DNA of 5,474 nucleotides from Chlamydiota bacterium (GCA_023269365.1 JAHFTN010000098.1:1-5474), one strand, 5' to 3'. Counted from the first letter of the stretch, positions 1 to 5,473 are shown. Numbers and translations: made by a program. Notes: generated by a model from the sequence alone, not told the origin.

Positions 1-606
1 ATTAACTCGAGTTTGAAAGGGCACCCCTCATGGCAACTCTTCTGGGCGTGCGCCAACCATAAACTTGCCGACTGGATTGAAGATCTCTTTATCCTTGTTT
101 TTTTTATAGCCTATGTAAAAAAAACAAAAGCGGCTCTACGTACGAAGAAAATAGCAGAACTGCTCTTCTGCGTCTTATTCATTGGAGCTGTGATCTACTT
201 TGTCAACAGACTGTTTTTCCGAGAACATTTTAATATCCCCAGGCTCAGCCCAACACTTGTCGTAGAAGACAGCATCCATCTCTCTCAGGAGATCCCCTGG
301 ATGTCAATTAAAGACGACTCCTCAAAAAGTTTTCCTGGTGACCACGGTACGACAGCCCTTCTTTTTGCAGCCACCTACACCTATCTCGCTGGCTGGCGTC
401 TCGGGCTCCTAGCTTGCCTTTACGCAGCTTTCCTCTGCCTGCCCCGCCTGATCACAGGCGCTCACTGGCTCTCCGACGTCGTCGTCGGCAGTGGCACCAT
501 CGCGATCTTATGCCTAAGCTGGGTCTTCTGCACCCCCCTCTTTGGCAGATGCACGGATGCATGCGCGCGCTTCTTCTCTTCGTTCTCAAGGAAAAAGGGG
601 CATTAA
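1..606 (+). CDS. PAP2-superfamily membrane phosphatase, LpxT-like (5' end cut off by window)
   Basis: Integral membrane phosphatase or phosphotransferase of the PAP2 (type 2 phosphatidic acid phosphatase) superfamily. The frame is open from base 1. A TTG at 13 could start it, but the residues before it (INSSL) fit the family, so the true start lies upstream, perhaps about 40 codons by comparison with E. coli LpxT as I recall it. Counting from base 1, motif 1 is degenerate (R74-x6-R81 followed by L-S-P), motif 2 is SFPGDH (110-115), and motif 3 is R149-x5-H155-x3-D159, so the catalytic His pair, Arg and Asp are present. Hydrophobic stretches lie near 28-39, 53-68, 118-130, 134-148 and 160-180. 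The blocks SPTL, SFPGDHG, GAHW-x2-D, VGS-x-T and TPL run in the same order in LpxT, which moves phosphate from undecaprenyl-PP to the 1-phosphate of lipid A. Substrate here is inferred: a lipid A or C55-PP phosphatase is equally possible. The stop codon falls inside a repeat. Confidence 0.88.
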   Translation: MNSSLKGHPSWQLFWACANHKLADWIEDLFILVFFIAYVKKTKAALRTKKIAELLFCVLFIGAVIYFVNRLFFREHFNIPRLSPTLVVEDSIHLSQEIPWMSIKDDSSKSFPGDHGTTALLFAATYTYLAGWRLGLLACLYAAFLCLPRLITGAHWLSDVVVGSGTIAILCLSWVFCTPLFGRCTDACARFFSSFSRKKGH

Positions 607-678
607 AACCCAAAAAGTTGCAAAAATAGTGCCTTAAAACCCAAAAAGTTGCAAAATAGGGGAAAAGAGGGGTTTTAA
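603..678. repeat. Duplicated 23-bp repeat plus inverted half-site between PAP2 gene and fic
   Basis: Two identical 23-bp copies (603-625 and 634-656) start 31 bp apart. Each begins TTAAAACCC and ends GTTGCAAAA. A third, inverted copy of the TTAAAACCC part lies at 670-678 as GGGTTTTAA. The first copy supplies the stop codon of the PAP2 gene (604-606), and the inverted copy ends on the A of the Fic start codon, so the repeats mark the exact edges of the gap. A 31-bp period puts the copies about three helical turns apart, on one face of the DNA, as expected of protein-binding sites. A dispersed genomic repeat, or the scar of an insertion, would look the same. The repeat itself is certain; its role is not. 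Confidence 0.85.
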
Positions 679-2138
679 TGACCAAATTCTTACCAGAGGT
701 TTTTGTTTCAAATGCAACCCTAGCCCCTTGGGTTTCGAGAAACTTAAAAAAAGGGCGGTTACGTAAACTTGGCAGTAAAGTCTACACTACAAATTTAATA
801 GAATCTAAAGAACTCCTCGTAAAACGGCATGCATGGTTTATTGTAAAAGAACTCTTTCCCGGTGGAGTCATTGTCGATCGAACAGCTCTTGAGCATCGAC
901 CTGCAGCAGACGGATCTGTCTTTATTGTCTCCTCAAAAAAAAGAGCCGTTCTCCTTCCCGGTCTATCCATTTACCCCCGAAAAGGGGCAAAGCCGCTTCC
1001 TGAAGATAAGCCGTTTATGGAAAAACTCTTTTTGTCTTGTCCCGCTCGCGCTTATTTAGAAAATTTATGCAAAAGACGCACTCAAAAAAAAGCAGAGGCA
1101 AGAATCCTTTCTCGCAAAGAAATGGAAGAGCGACTAGAATCGCTTCTACAAGGTGCTGGAATTGAGGCACTGCAAGCCCTTCGAGATGAAGCTAAAAGAA
1201 TCTCTTCTCAGTTAGGATTAGAAAAAGAGTACAAGATTCTCGATGGATTAATAGGAACACTTCTTGGTACCCGGTCTCTTCTCCTCTCTTCCTCTACTGC
1301 AACAGCTCGAGCGCAAGGACTCCCCTATGATCCAAAGAGACTTGACCTCTTTCAAAAACTCTATGAATATTTAAACAACATCAATACCCCGGACCGCTTT
1401 GTAAAAGATACGAGTACAACTCTTGCTTTTTTTGAAGCCTATTTCTCAAATTTCATTGAAGGCACTGAATTTCAAGTGGCAGAAGCTGCCGACATTATCT
1501 TTAAGGGAAAAATCCCTAAAGGCAGGCCTGAAGATGCTCATGACATCCTTGGAACATACCAAATCACCTCCGACAAGAAAGAGATGGGACACTGTCCTAA
1601 AAACGCCGATGAGTTTATTGCTCTTCTAAAGCGCCGACACGCTTTTTTAATGCAAGGACGGGCAGAAGTGCATCCAGGAAAATTCAAAACAACGTTAAAT
1701 CAAGCGGGATCCACCCTGTTTGTAGCTCCCGATCTCGTTGAGGGGACTTTAAGGCAAGGATTTCAATGGCTGCAAAGCCTTCATACCCCGTTTCAGCGCG
1801 CCGTTTATATCATGTTCTTAGTCGCAGAAGTGCATCCTTTTACAGATGGCAACGGAAGATGCGCTCGCATTATGATGAATGCGGAACTTGTCGCAGCAGA
1901 CCAAGCGCGCATCCTCATCCCCACAATTTTTAGAAATAATTACCTCTCCGCTCTCAAAGCGCTTACCCATCATATGAGGATCGATCCCCTCGTTCGCTCT
2001 CTTGATTTCTCTCAAAAATACACCTTTTCTATCGATTGGAGTGATTTTAAAAAAGCACATGCCCTGCTTTTAAAAACACATGCCTTTGAAGATTCCACTA
2101 CAGCAGAACTTATGGGACATCGACTCGTATTACCTTGA
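678..2138 (+). CDS. Fic-domain protein with AbiEi-like winged-helix N-terminus
   Basis: A 486-residue soluble protein that probably transfers AMP (or another nucleotide moiety) from a nucleotide to a hydroxyl side chain of a target protein. The ATG at 678 has AGAGG at 666-670, a 7-nt spacing. Residues about 8-75 look like the winged helix of AbiEi-type antitoxins (a VSRNLKKGRLRKLG stretch, then VYTTNL). Residues about 76-200 form a region I recall from long Fic proteins, with LPGLSIYPR near 93-101 and LDGLIGTLLGTR at 188-199. The Fic fold covers about 220-440. SNFIEG at 257-262 matches the inhibitory (S/T)xxxE(G/N) motif, with E261 the residue that blocks ATP placement. A flap-like stretch sits near 331-351. 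HPFTDGNGRCAR at 386-397 is the complete catalytic motif, with H386 as base. The inhibitory helix lies before the Fic motif, as in class II Fic proteins, so the enzyme should be self-inhibited. No separate antitoxin gene is visible. Target unknown. The preceding repeats are a possible operator. Confidence 0.93.
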   Translation: MTKFLPEVFVSNATLAPWVSRNLKKGRLRKLGSKVYTTNLIESKELLVKRHAWFIVKELFPGGVIVDRTALEHRPAADGSVFIVSSKKRAVLLPGLSIYPRKGAKPLPEDKPFMEKLFLSCPARAYLENLCKRRTQKKAEARILSRKEMEERLESLLQGAGIEALQALRDEAKRISSQLGLEKEYKILDGLIGTLLGTRSLLLSSSTATARAQGLPYDPKRLDLFQKLYEYLNNINTPDRFVKDTSTTLAFFEAYFSNFIEGTEFQVAEAADIIFKGKIPKGRPEDAHDILGTYQITSDKKEMGHCPKNADEFIALLKRRHAFLMQGRAEVHPGKFKTTLNQAGSTLFVAPDLVEGTLRQGFQWLQSLHTPFQRAVYIMFLVAEVHPFTDGNGRCARIMMNAELVAADQARILIPTIFRNNYLSALKALTHHMRIDPLVRSLDFSQKYTFSIDWSDFKKAHALLLKTHAFEDSTTAELMGHRLVLP

Positions 2139-2222
2139 AAACAGGGATACCCAGCATTAGTTCGTGAGCGGGCCCGATTTTTTCCAAAAACCCATAATCC
2201 TAAAAACGGCAGTTGAAGGTGG
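2139..2222. other. Non-coding stretch after fic
   Basis: This 84-bp stretch between the Fic stop and the palindromic element has no open frame worth calling. CGGGCCCG followed by a T run (2169-2183) resembles a terminator, but the palindrome leaves no room for a loop, so I do not call one. GGGATACCC (2144-2152) could form a three-pair hairpin only. It may be the outer part of the repeat element that starts at 2223; a comparison of copies elsewhere in the genome would set the true boundary. Confidence 0.5.
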
Positions 2223-2394
2223 TATACCCGAACTACTTTAAACGTGGGTTTTTCTCAAGGAGTTGCCCTGAATTTTGACAGGCGAAGCCGACATCGAAGC
2301 AGCTCAACTCGAATGAGTTGGGCGATGCAGATGGGACCAAATTCAGCGGCTAACGACGCCGAGGAAAACCAACTTTTGAGGTAGTTTGGGTATA
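2223..2394. mobile_element. MITE-like palindromic element with 35-bp imperfect terminal inverted repeats
   Basis: A 172-bp non-coding element that is close to palindromic along its length. The outer arms 2223-2257 and 2360-2394 pair at 28 of 35 positions; both tips read TATACCC outward to inward on their own strands. Inside are a perfect 8-bp pair CTGAATTT/AAATTCAG (2268-2275 with 2339-2346), short pairs at 2292-2295/2330-2333 and 2299-2301/2326-2328, and a top hairpin of 9 pairs including one G-U (2302-2310 with 2315-2323) around a GAAT loop. There is no transposase frame, so if mobile it is non-autonomous. The tips are TA-rich, but a target duplication cannot be told apart from the palindrome. 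Transcribed, it would fold into one long hairpin, so a structural RNA or a terminator for fic are alternatives. Confidence 0.7.
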
Positions 2395-2396
2395 AT
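2391..2396 (+). promoter_or_regulatory. Candidate -10 box for the M32 peptidase gene
   Basis: A perfect TATAAT sits at the right tip of the palindromic element, its first four bases belonging to the inverted repeat. No good -35 box lies 16-18 bp upstream (ACCAAC is the best), and the extended -10 TG is absent (GGG instead). If used, transcription would start near 2403 and leave a leader of about 55 nt before the peptidase start at 2459. The rest of the gap to 2458 shows only the gene's GAGGG ribosome site at 2451-2455. Confidence 0.35.
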
Positions 2397-2458
2397 GATC
2401 TGGTCAATTTTTATTTCAAGACGTAGACTATGAAATCATGTTCACCTTGTGAGGGATT

Positions 2459-3976
2459 ATGCCGCTATCCGCCTACGACAAGCTCCACGCTTTATCTAAA
2501 AAGACCTCCCTAATGAATGCAATCCACTCCCTGCTAGATTGGGATCAAGAGACCTACATGCCCCATGATGCAATCGAGTTGCGCTCTATGCAGATCGAAG
2601 AGATCGCGCATCTTGTCCACAAGGAAAAAACCTCTACGCGCTTTGTAAAGGCGCTTGGAGCTTTAATCGACATCGAGACAGGAAGCATTGTCGATCCCAA
2701 TTTAACACAAGAACAGGTCGCTGCGCTTCAAAGATGGCGACGCGACTACATCCAGGCGGTGAAGTTACCAAACAGCTTTGTCAAGCTCTTCGCAAAGACC
2801 ACCTCTAGTGCCTCTCATGCATGGAAAACGGCTAAAGAGCATAACGACTTTCGCGCCTTTGCGCCTCACATGGAAAAAGTGGTCTCTTTGAGTCGTAAAA
2901 AAGCCGACATCTTGGGATTTAAAGAGCACCCCTACGATGCGCTTCTAGATCTCTATGAGCCTGAGATGAAAACACATTTTCTCACTCCCTTGTTCAGTAA
3001 ATTAAAGCTGTTTTTAACTCAACTTCTTAAAGATATCGAAGTTAAACCCCCTTTCCCTGACACTTTCTTGCATCAATACTGTCCCAACCACCAACAAATT
3101 GCATTTTCTCATCAACTCTTACATGCGATGGGGTTTCACCCCTCCACTTCTCGACTCGATCTCTCAGCACACCCCTTCTGCACGGGGATGCAGCCCAAAG
3201 ATACGCGCATGACGACAAAGATCCATCCTGAAAATATCTTATTCTGCGTAGGGGCAGTCCTTCACGAGGGGGGCCACGGCCTTTACAATATGCACCTTCC
3301 CTTCAAACATTACGGCTCTCCCTTAGCAGAGCAGGTCTCTTTGGGGATCGATGAAAGTCAATCTAGATTCTGGGAGACGTTAATTGGGCAGAGCTATCCC
3401 TTTTGGCAACACTTCTTTCCCCTACTCCAAAAAGGATTTCCAGAACAGTTCGGCTCTGTCCCCCTGCAAGATTTCTATCACGCGGTCAATGCTGTAAAGC
3501 CAGGCTTCATCCGCATCGACTCTGATGAGGTATCTTACAATTTGCATGTGATCCTCCGCTTTGAAATCGAAAAAGCCCTCATCGAAGGCTCTATGAAAGT
3601 CAAAGAGATCCCCGATGTATGGAACAGCAAAATGCGCGAATACCTGGGGTTAAGCCCCGAATTTGATGGACAAGGGTGTTTACAAGATATCCACTGGGCC
3701 CTTGGCTACATCGGCTATTTCCCAACCTATACCCTAGGGAACCTCTACGCGGTGCAATTCTTTGACACTTTTCAAAAAACCCATCCCCATTGGAAAGAAG
3801 CAGCAGCGCGCGGCTCATTCGAAGAAATTCGTTTGTGGCTAAAAGAAAACATCCACCAATATGGCCGCCAGTTTTTACCCAATGAGCTATGTCAAAAAAT
3901 CACAGGGCGCGCACTCTCAGAAGAGCCCTACATTCACTACCTGACTGAGAAATATAAAAATTTATACAAAATCTAG
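2459..3976 (+). CDS. M32-family metallocarboxypeptidase (thermostable carboxypeptidase 1 type)
   Basis: Cytoplasmic zinc enzyme that removes C-terminal residues from peptides with broad specificity. At 505 residues it is full length for M32 (about 500), and no signal peptide is seen. The N-terminal stretch L26-D28 with WDQET and YMP (28-35) is typical. Family motifs in order: HPF (238-240), DTRMT (248-252, DXRXT), HEGGH (269-273, zinc ligands H269 and H273, catalytic E270), DESQ (298-301), IRIDSD (351-356), GCLQDIHW (406-413) and GYFPTY (419-424). The fourth motif is normally HES(G/Q); here the His is Asp (codon GAT at 3350-3352), while E299, the third zinc ligand, is kept. The ATG at 2459 follows GAGGG at 2451-2455 with a short 3-nt spacer; the next Met (19) would remove conserved sequence, so 2459 is preferred. 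It stands alone, 320 bp after fic, and its 3' end converges on a minus-strand remnant 12 bp away. No clear simple terminator follows directly. Confidence 0.95.
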   Translation: MPLSAYDKLHALSKKTSLMNAIHSLLDWDQETYMPHDAIELRSMQIEEIAHLVHKEKTSTRFVKALGALIDIETGSIVDPNLTQEQVAALQRWRRDYIQAVKLPNSFVKLFAKTTSSASHAWKTAKEHNDFRAFAPHMEKVVSLSRKKADILGFKEHPYDALLDLYEPEMKTHFLTPLFSKLKLFLTQLLKDIEVKPPFPDTFLHQYCPNHQQIAFSHQLLHAMGFHPSTSRLDLSAHPFCTGMQPKDTRMTTKIHPENILFCVGAVLHEGGHGLYNMHLPFKHYGSPLAEQVSLGIDESQSRFWETLIGQSYPFWQHFFPLLQKGFPEQFGSVPLQDFYHAVNAVKPGFIRIDSDEVSYNLHVILRFEIEKALIEGSMKVKEIPDVWNSKMREYLGLSPEFDGQGCLQDIHWALGYIGYFPTYTLGNLYAVQFFDTFQKTHPHWKEAAARGSFEEIRLWLKENIHQYGRQFLPNELCQKITGRALSEEPYIHYLTEKYKNLYKI

Positions 3977-3988
3977 AGGCGCTGGGGG

Positions 3989-4219
3989 TTAATTTGATTG
4001 CGGTTCGTCCTTTTTATTTAATGCTTCACCGACGACACCATCGAGAGCATGCGCTGATGCCTGAATTTTACCCCATGTATCTTGCCCCATTTCAACAAGA
4101 TCTCTTATAGCGGATCCCTCTTCTCCATTAAAGATATGCTCTACAACATCTATGACAGTAACATAACGCCCTTTTGACCCAGGACACCTGCAAAGTCTTT
4201 CAAGACTAACCTTGCAAAT
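3989..4219 (-). pseudogene. 3' remnant of an unidentified gene, no start codon
   Basis: On the minus strand a frame of 76 codons runs from 4219 to a TAA at 3991-3989, bounded upstream by an in-frame TAA (4222-4220). It has no ATG, GTG or TTG before an internal Met at 4090-4088, which would leave 33 residues and has no ribosome site. The C-terminal part (4165 to 3989, about 58 codons) looks like real protein: it begins YVTVIDVVEHIFNG, has regular amphipathic, acidic helices, includes VEMGQDTWGKIQ, and ends in a charged tail NKKDEPQSN. Codons upstream of that (4197-4166) lie in the perfect arm of the palindromic element, so the gene's 5' part appears to have been replaced or cut off at about 4165. 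I do not recognise the family. A short intact gene using a rare start is the alternative, and seems less likely. Confidence 0.5.
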
Positions 4220-4380
4220 TTAAGAAAAATAACAAGATATTAGGATGGACAGGATGAGAAAATCGGGAAATTTTTTACCTTTTTTTCATCCTGTCCATCC
4301 TAATATCTTGTTATTTTTCTCTCTGTTTTAAAGAGGGCAAGTCACAAGGACTTTGCAGGTGTCCTGGGTCAAAAGGGCGT
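4166..4380. repeat. Nested perfect palindrome (32-bp outer arms, 35-bp inner arms)
   Basis: The outer arms 4166-4197 and 4349-4380 are reverse complements at all 32 positions. The inner arms 4223-4257 and 4286-4320 are reverse complements at all 35 positions and enclose a 28-nt AT-rich centre. Between outer and inner arms, the left (25 nt, 4198-4222) and right (28 nt, 4321-4348) segments are only loosely alike. Perfect arms separated by diverged spacers suggest either two events (an inner element inside an outer one) or gene conversion that keeps the arms identical. The inner arms carry AGGATGGACAGGATG, a motif type widespread in intergenic DNA of many bacteria. No transposase is encoded. It sits between convergent transcription units (peptidase and rpsI) and where the 3989-4219 remnant loses its 5' part. 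Confidence 0.9.
4223..4320. terminator. Possible bidirectional terminator formed by the inner hairpin
   Basis: The 35-bp perfect stem lies between the 3' ends of two converging units, the M32 peptidase (+) and rpsI (-), neither of which has a clearer terminator nearby. Its bases are T-rich on the 3' side of the plus strand (TTATTTTTCT at 4311-4320, then a TTTT at 4326-4329), and the minus-strand copy ends AGAAAAATAA's complement in the same way. Stems this long are not standard intrinsic terminators (usually 6-12 pairs), so the call rests on position and folding only; it may instead be merely a repeat that happens to stop transcription. Confidence 0.35.
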
Positions 4381-4406
4381 TTTTGGACCCGCAAAGCGAG
4401 TTTTGC
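4366..4406 (-). other. Two small hairpins downstream of rpsI, rest of the gap empty
   Basis: Read on the minus strand after rpsI, GCAAA and TTTGC (4406-4402 and 4395-4391) form a 5-pair hairpin with a 6-nt loop. It is followed at once by a second stem, GGGTC-AAAA paired with TTTTGACCC (4390-4366, one bulged base), which straddles the edge of the large palindrome. Neither is followed by a clean U run, so they are weak terminator candidates for rpsI. Positions 4407-4451 hold only AT-rich sequence, including a near copy (4416-4435) of the stretch at 4305-4326. Confidence 0.3.
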
Positions 4407-4451
4407 AATTCCCTCATCTTGTTATTTTCTTTCTGTACGAAAATCCAAGGA

Positions 4452-4847
4452 TTAACGTTTGGAGAACTGGAACCGTTTGCGGGCGCCGGCAAGACCATAT
4501 TTCTTGCGCTCTCTCTTGCGAGGATCGCGCGTCAAGAACCCAACAGACTTGAGGTCTTGGCGATTCCCCTGATCTTCTTGGACAAGAGCGCGAGCTACCC
4601 CTAGGCGCGCTGCGATCATCTGCCCTTCAATCCCTCCCCCTTTGACTCGGATGAGCAGATCATAGCGCTCTTTATCAGAGACTTTTTGCAAAGGAGCCAA
4701 AATCGACTGGCGTTGTAAGGGTAAGGGGAAATACTCTTCAAATTTTTTTCCGTTGACGAGGATGGTTCCTTTCCCTGGGCGAAGGCGAACGGATGCGACA
4801 GCGGTTTTTCTTCGACCTGTTCCTACTTGTTCTTGCATTTTCTTCAT
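4452..4847 (-). CDS. rpsI: 30S ribosomal protein S9
   Basis: Small-subunit ribosomal protein S9 (uS9), whose basic C-terminal tail reaches toward the P-site tRNA. The 131 residues match the usual bacterial length (about 130). Visible hallmarks are GTGRRKTAVASV (9-20), LVNGKKFEEYFP (30-41), the S9 signature GGGIEGQ with ARLGVARAL (70-76 and 80-88), LTRDPRKRERKKYG (105-118) and the C-terminal SKR that contacts tRNA. The ATG at 4847 has AAGGA at 4856-4852, close to the start (4 nt); the second Met at 4838 would place that site 13 nt away, so 4847 is preferred. It begins 20 nt after rplM ends, so both are surely translated from one transcript. The sequence resembles chlamydial S9, for instance the block from LTRDPRK to the end. 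Confidence 0.98.
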   Translation of the reverse strand: MKKMQEQVGTGRRKTAVASVRLRPGKGTILVNGKKFEEYFPLPLQRQSILAPLQKVSDKERYDLLIRVKGGGIEGQMIAARLGVARALVQEDQGNRQDLKSVGFLTRDPRKRERKKYGLAGARKRFQFSKR

Positions 4848-4867
4848 GGATTCCTTCAGAGCTTAAT

Positions 4868-5317
4868 TTAAATGTTTACAGCGAGGGGAGTTTGTGCTTG
4901 CATAGCGTGTTTGTCACCAGCGAACACGCGCAGATGTTTCATCTGTGCCTCGGTAAGGCGTGTCTTGGGCATCATCCCCTTCACTGCATGGGTCACGATA
5001 TAGTCAGGTTTGCGCGCTAACATCGTACGATAGGGCACCTCGCGCATCCCACTCATCGCCCCTGTAGGGTAGCGATAAATTTTTTGAGCCGCTTTTGCCC
5101 CTGTGACAACAATTTTTTCAGCATTGATGACAATAACCCCATCTCCACAGTCTATGTAAGGAGTAAAGCCCGGCTTGTGCTTTCCTCTCAGGACTTTTGC
5201 GATCTCCGCTGCAAATCTCCCCAAAGTCTTCCCCGTCGCATCGAACAGGAGCCACTTGCGGGTAGGGATCACTTCTTCTTTAGTGAGGAAAACGGTCGTA
5301 TTTTTCTTCGTCGTCAT
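4868..5317 (-). CDS. rplM: 50S ribosomal protein L13
   Basis: Large-subunit ribosomal protein L13 (uL13), an early assembly protein that binds 23S rRNA. At 149 residues it is slightly longer than E. coli L13 (142) because of an N-terminal extension of about 18 residues, a trait I also recall in chlamydial L13. Hallmarks: KWLLFDATGKTLGR (21-34), the Ala/Lys-rich LRGKHKPGFTPYID (43-56), GDGVIVINAEKI (58-69), TGAKAAQK (72-79), SGMREVPY (89-96) and the signature AVKGMMPK (111-118). The ATG at 5317 lacks a good ribosome site: AAAGG at 5335-5331 is 13 nt away, and just before the start is only GACTCCT. No other start in frame fits better, so initiation may depend on the leader structure described upstream. 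First gene of the rplM-rpsI pair. Confidence 0.98.
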   Translation of the reverse strand: MTTKKNTTVFLTKEEVIPTRKWLLFDATGKTLGRFAAEIAKVLRGKHKPGFTPYIDCGDGVIVINAEKIVVTGAKAAQKIYRYPTGAMSGMREVPYRTMLARKPDYIVTHAVKGMMPKTRLTEAQMKHLRVFAGDKHAMQAQTPLAVNI

Positions 5318-5334
5318 AGGAGTCTTTAGCCTTT

Positions 5335-5377
5335 AAAAAGGTTGAGTTGTTCTCAAAAAGAACCCCTCTCACTCAAC
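5335..5377 (-). promoter_or_regulatory. Attenuator-like nested hairpin in the rplM leader
   Basis: Read on the minus strand, GTTGAGT (5377-5371) pairs perfectly with ACTCAAC (5347-5341), and inside it GTTCT (5363-5359 as its partner) forms a 5-pair hairpin with AGAAC around a 5-nt loop (5363-5349). The outer stem is followed directly by CTTTTT (5340-5335), as in an intrinsic terminator, yet rplM starts only 17 nt further on (5317). A terminator this close to a start suggests a leader that controls read-through into the operon. L13 is known to regulate its own operon through the mRNA leader in E. coli, and an L13 leader is described in Firmicutes; a similar role here is inference. Confidence 0.45.
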
Positions 5378-5387
5378 GAAAACGAGG

Positions 5388-5416
5388 ATTTTTGAGGGTT
5401 TTTCCCACAGGTTCAA
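5388..5416 (-). promoter_or_regulatory. Weak candidate promoter for rplM-rpsI
   Basis: On the minus strand TTGAAC (5416-5411, four of six to consensus) stands 17 bp before AAAAAT (5393-5388, four of six). Start of transcription would fall near 5381, just before the nested hairpin, which fits a short structured leader. The -35 box lies within the left arm of the terminal inverted repeat (5408-5426). The region also holds a 10-bp near tandem repeat, GAGGATTTTT and GAGGGTTTTT (5384-5393, 5394-5403). Promoters in this phylum are often poorly conserved, so this is a guess from spacing and position. Confidence 0.25.
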
Positions 5417-5473
5417 GAGCCACTTCGAAGGACATACTTTAATAAGTAGACCGAGAAGTGGCTCTTGAGCCTG
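5408..5473. repeat. Long inverted repeat upstream of rplM, at the window edge
   Basis: The arms 5408-5426 and 5455-5473 are reverse complements at 18 of 19 positions (the mismatch can still pair as G-U on one strand), around a 28-nt centre. Part of the centre also pairs loosely (TACTT with AAGTA). It is therefore a 66-nt hairpin. It may be the terminator of a gene lying beyond the window, or another dispersed palindromic element. No U run follows on the minus strand within reach (CCTGTGGGAAAAACC), which argues against a plain terminator in that direction. It may extend past 5474. Confidence 0.75.

Noticed and set aside
13..15. TTG as the start of the PAP2 protein
   Set aside because: The frame is open to base 1 and the residues before the TTG fit the family, so the gene most likely begins outside the window.
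603..656. CRISPR array
   Set aside because: Only two repeat copies with an 8-bp gap, far too short for spacers, and no cas genes nearby.
452..685. Minus-strand frame of 77 codons over the PAP2 gene end and the repeats
   Set aside because: Low-complexity, Arg-rich translation antisense to a conserved membrane protein; a shadow of the real frame.
1818..2060. Minus-strand frame opposite the Fic catalytic motif
   Set aside because: Covers the strongly conserved Fic motif on the other strand; no ribosome site and no recognisable protein.
2168..2183. Intrinsic terminator after fic (CGGGCCCG and T run)
   Set aside because: The palindrome has no loop, so a hairpin would lose most of its pairs; not convincing.
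3989..4090. 33-residue small protein starting at the internal Met of the minus-strand remnant
   Set aside because: No ribosome site before it, and protein-like sequence continues upstream of the Met in the same frame.
4443..4452. Small hairpin ATCC-AA-GGAT as rpsI terminator
   Set aside because: Two-base loop forces opening of the stem, leaving about three pairs; too weak.
4353..4604. Plus-strand frame of 83 codons beginning in the palindrome and overlapping rpsI
   Set aside because: Its second half is antisense to rpsI and its first half is repeat sequence; no ribosome site.
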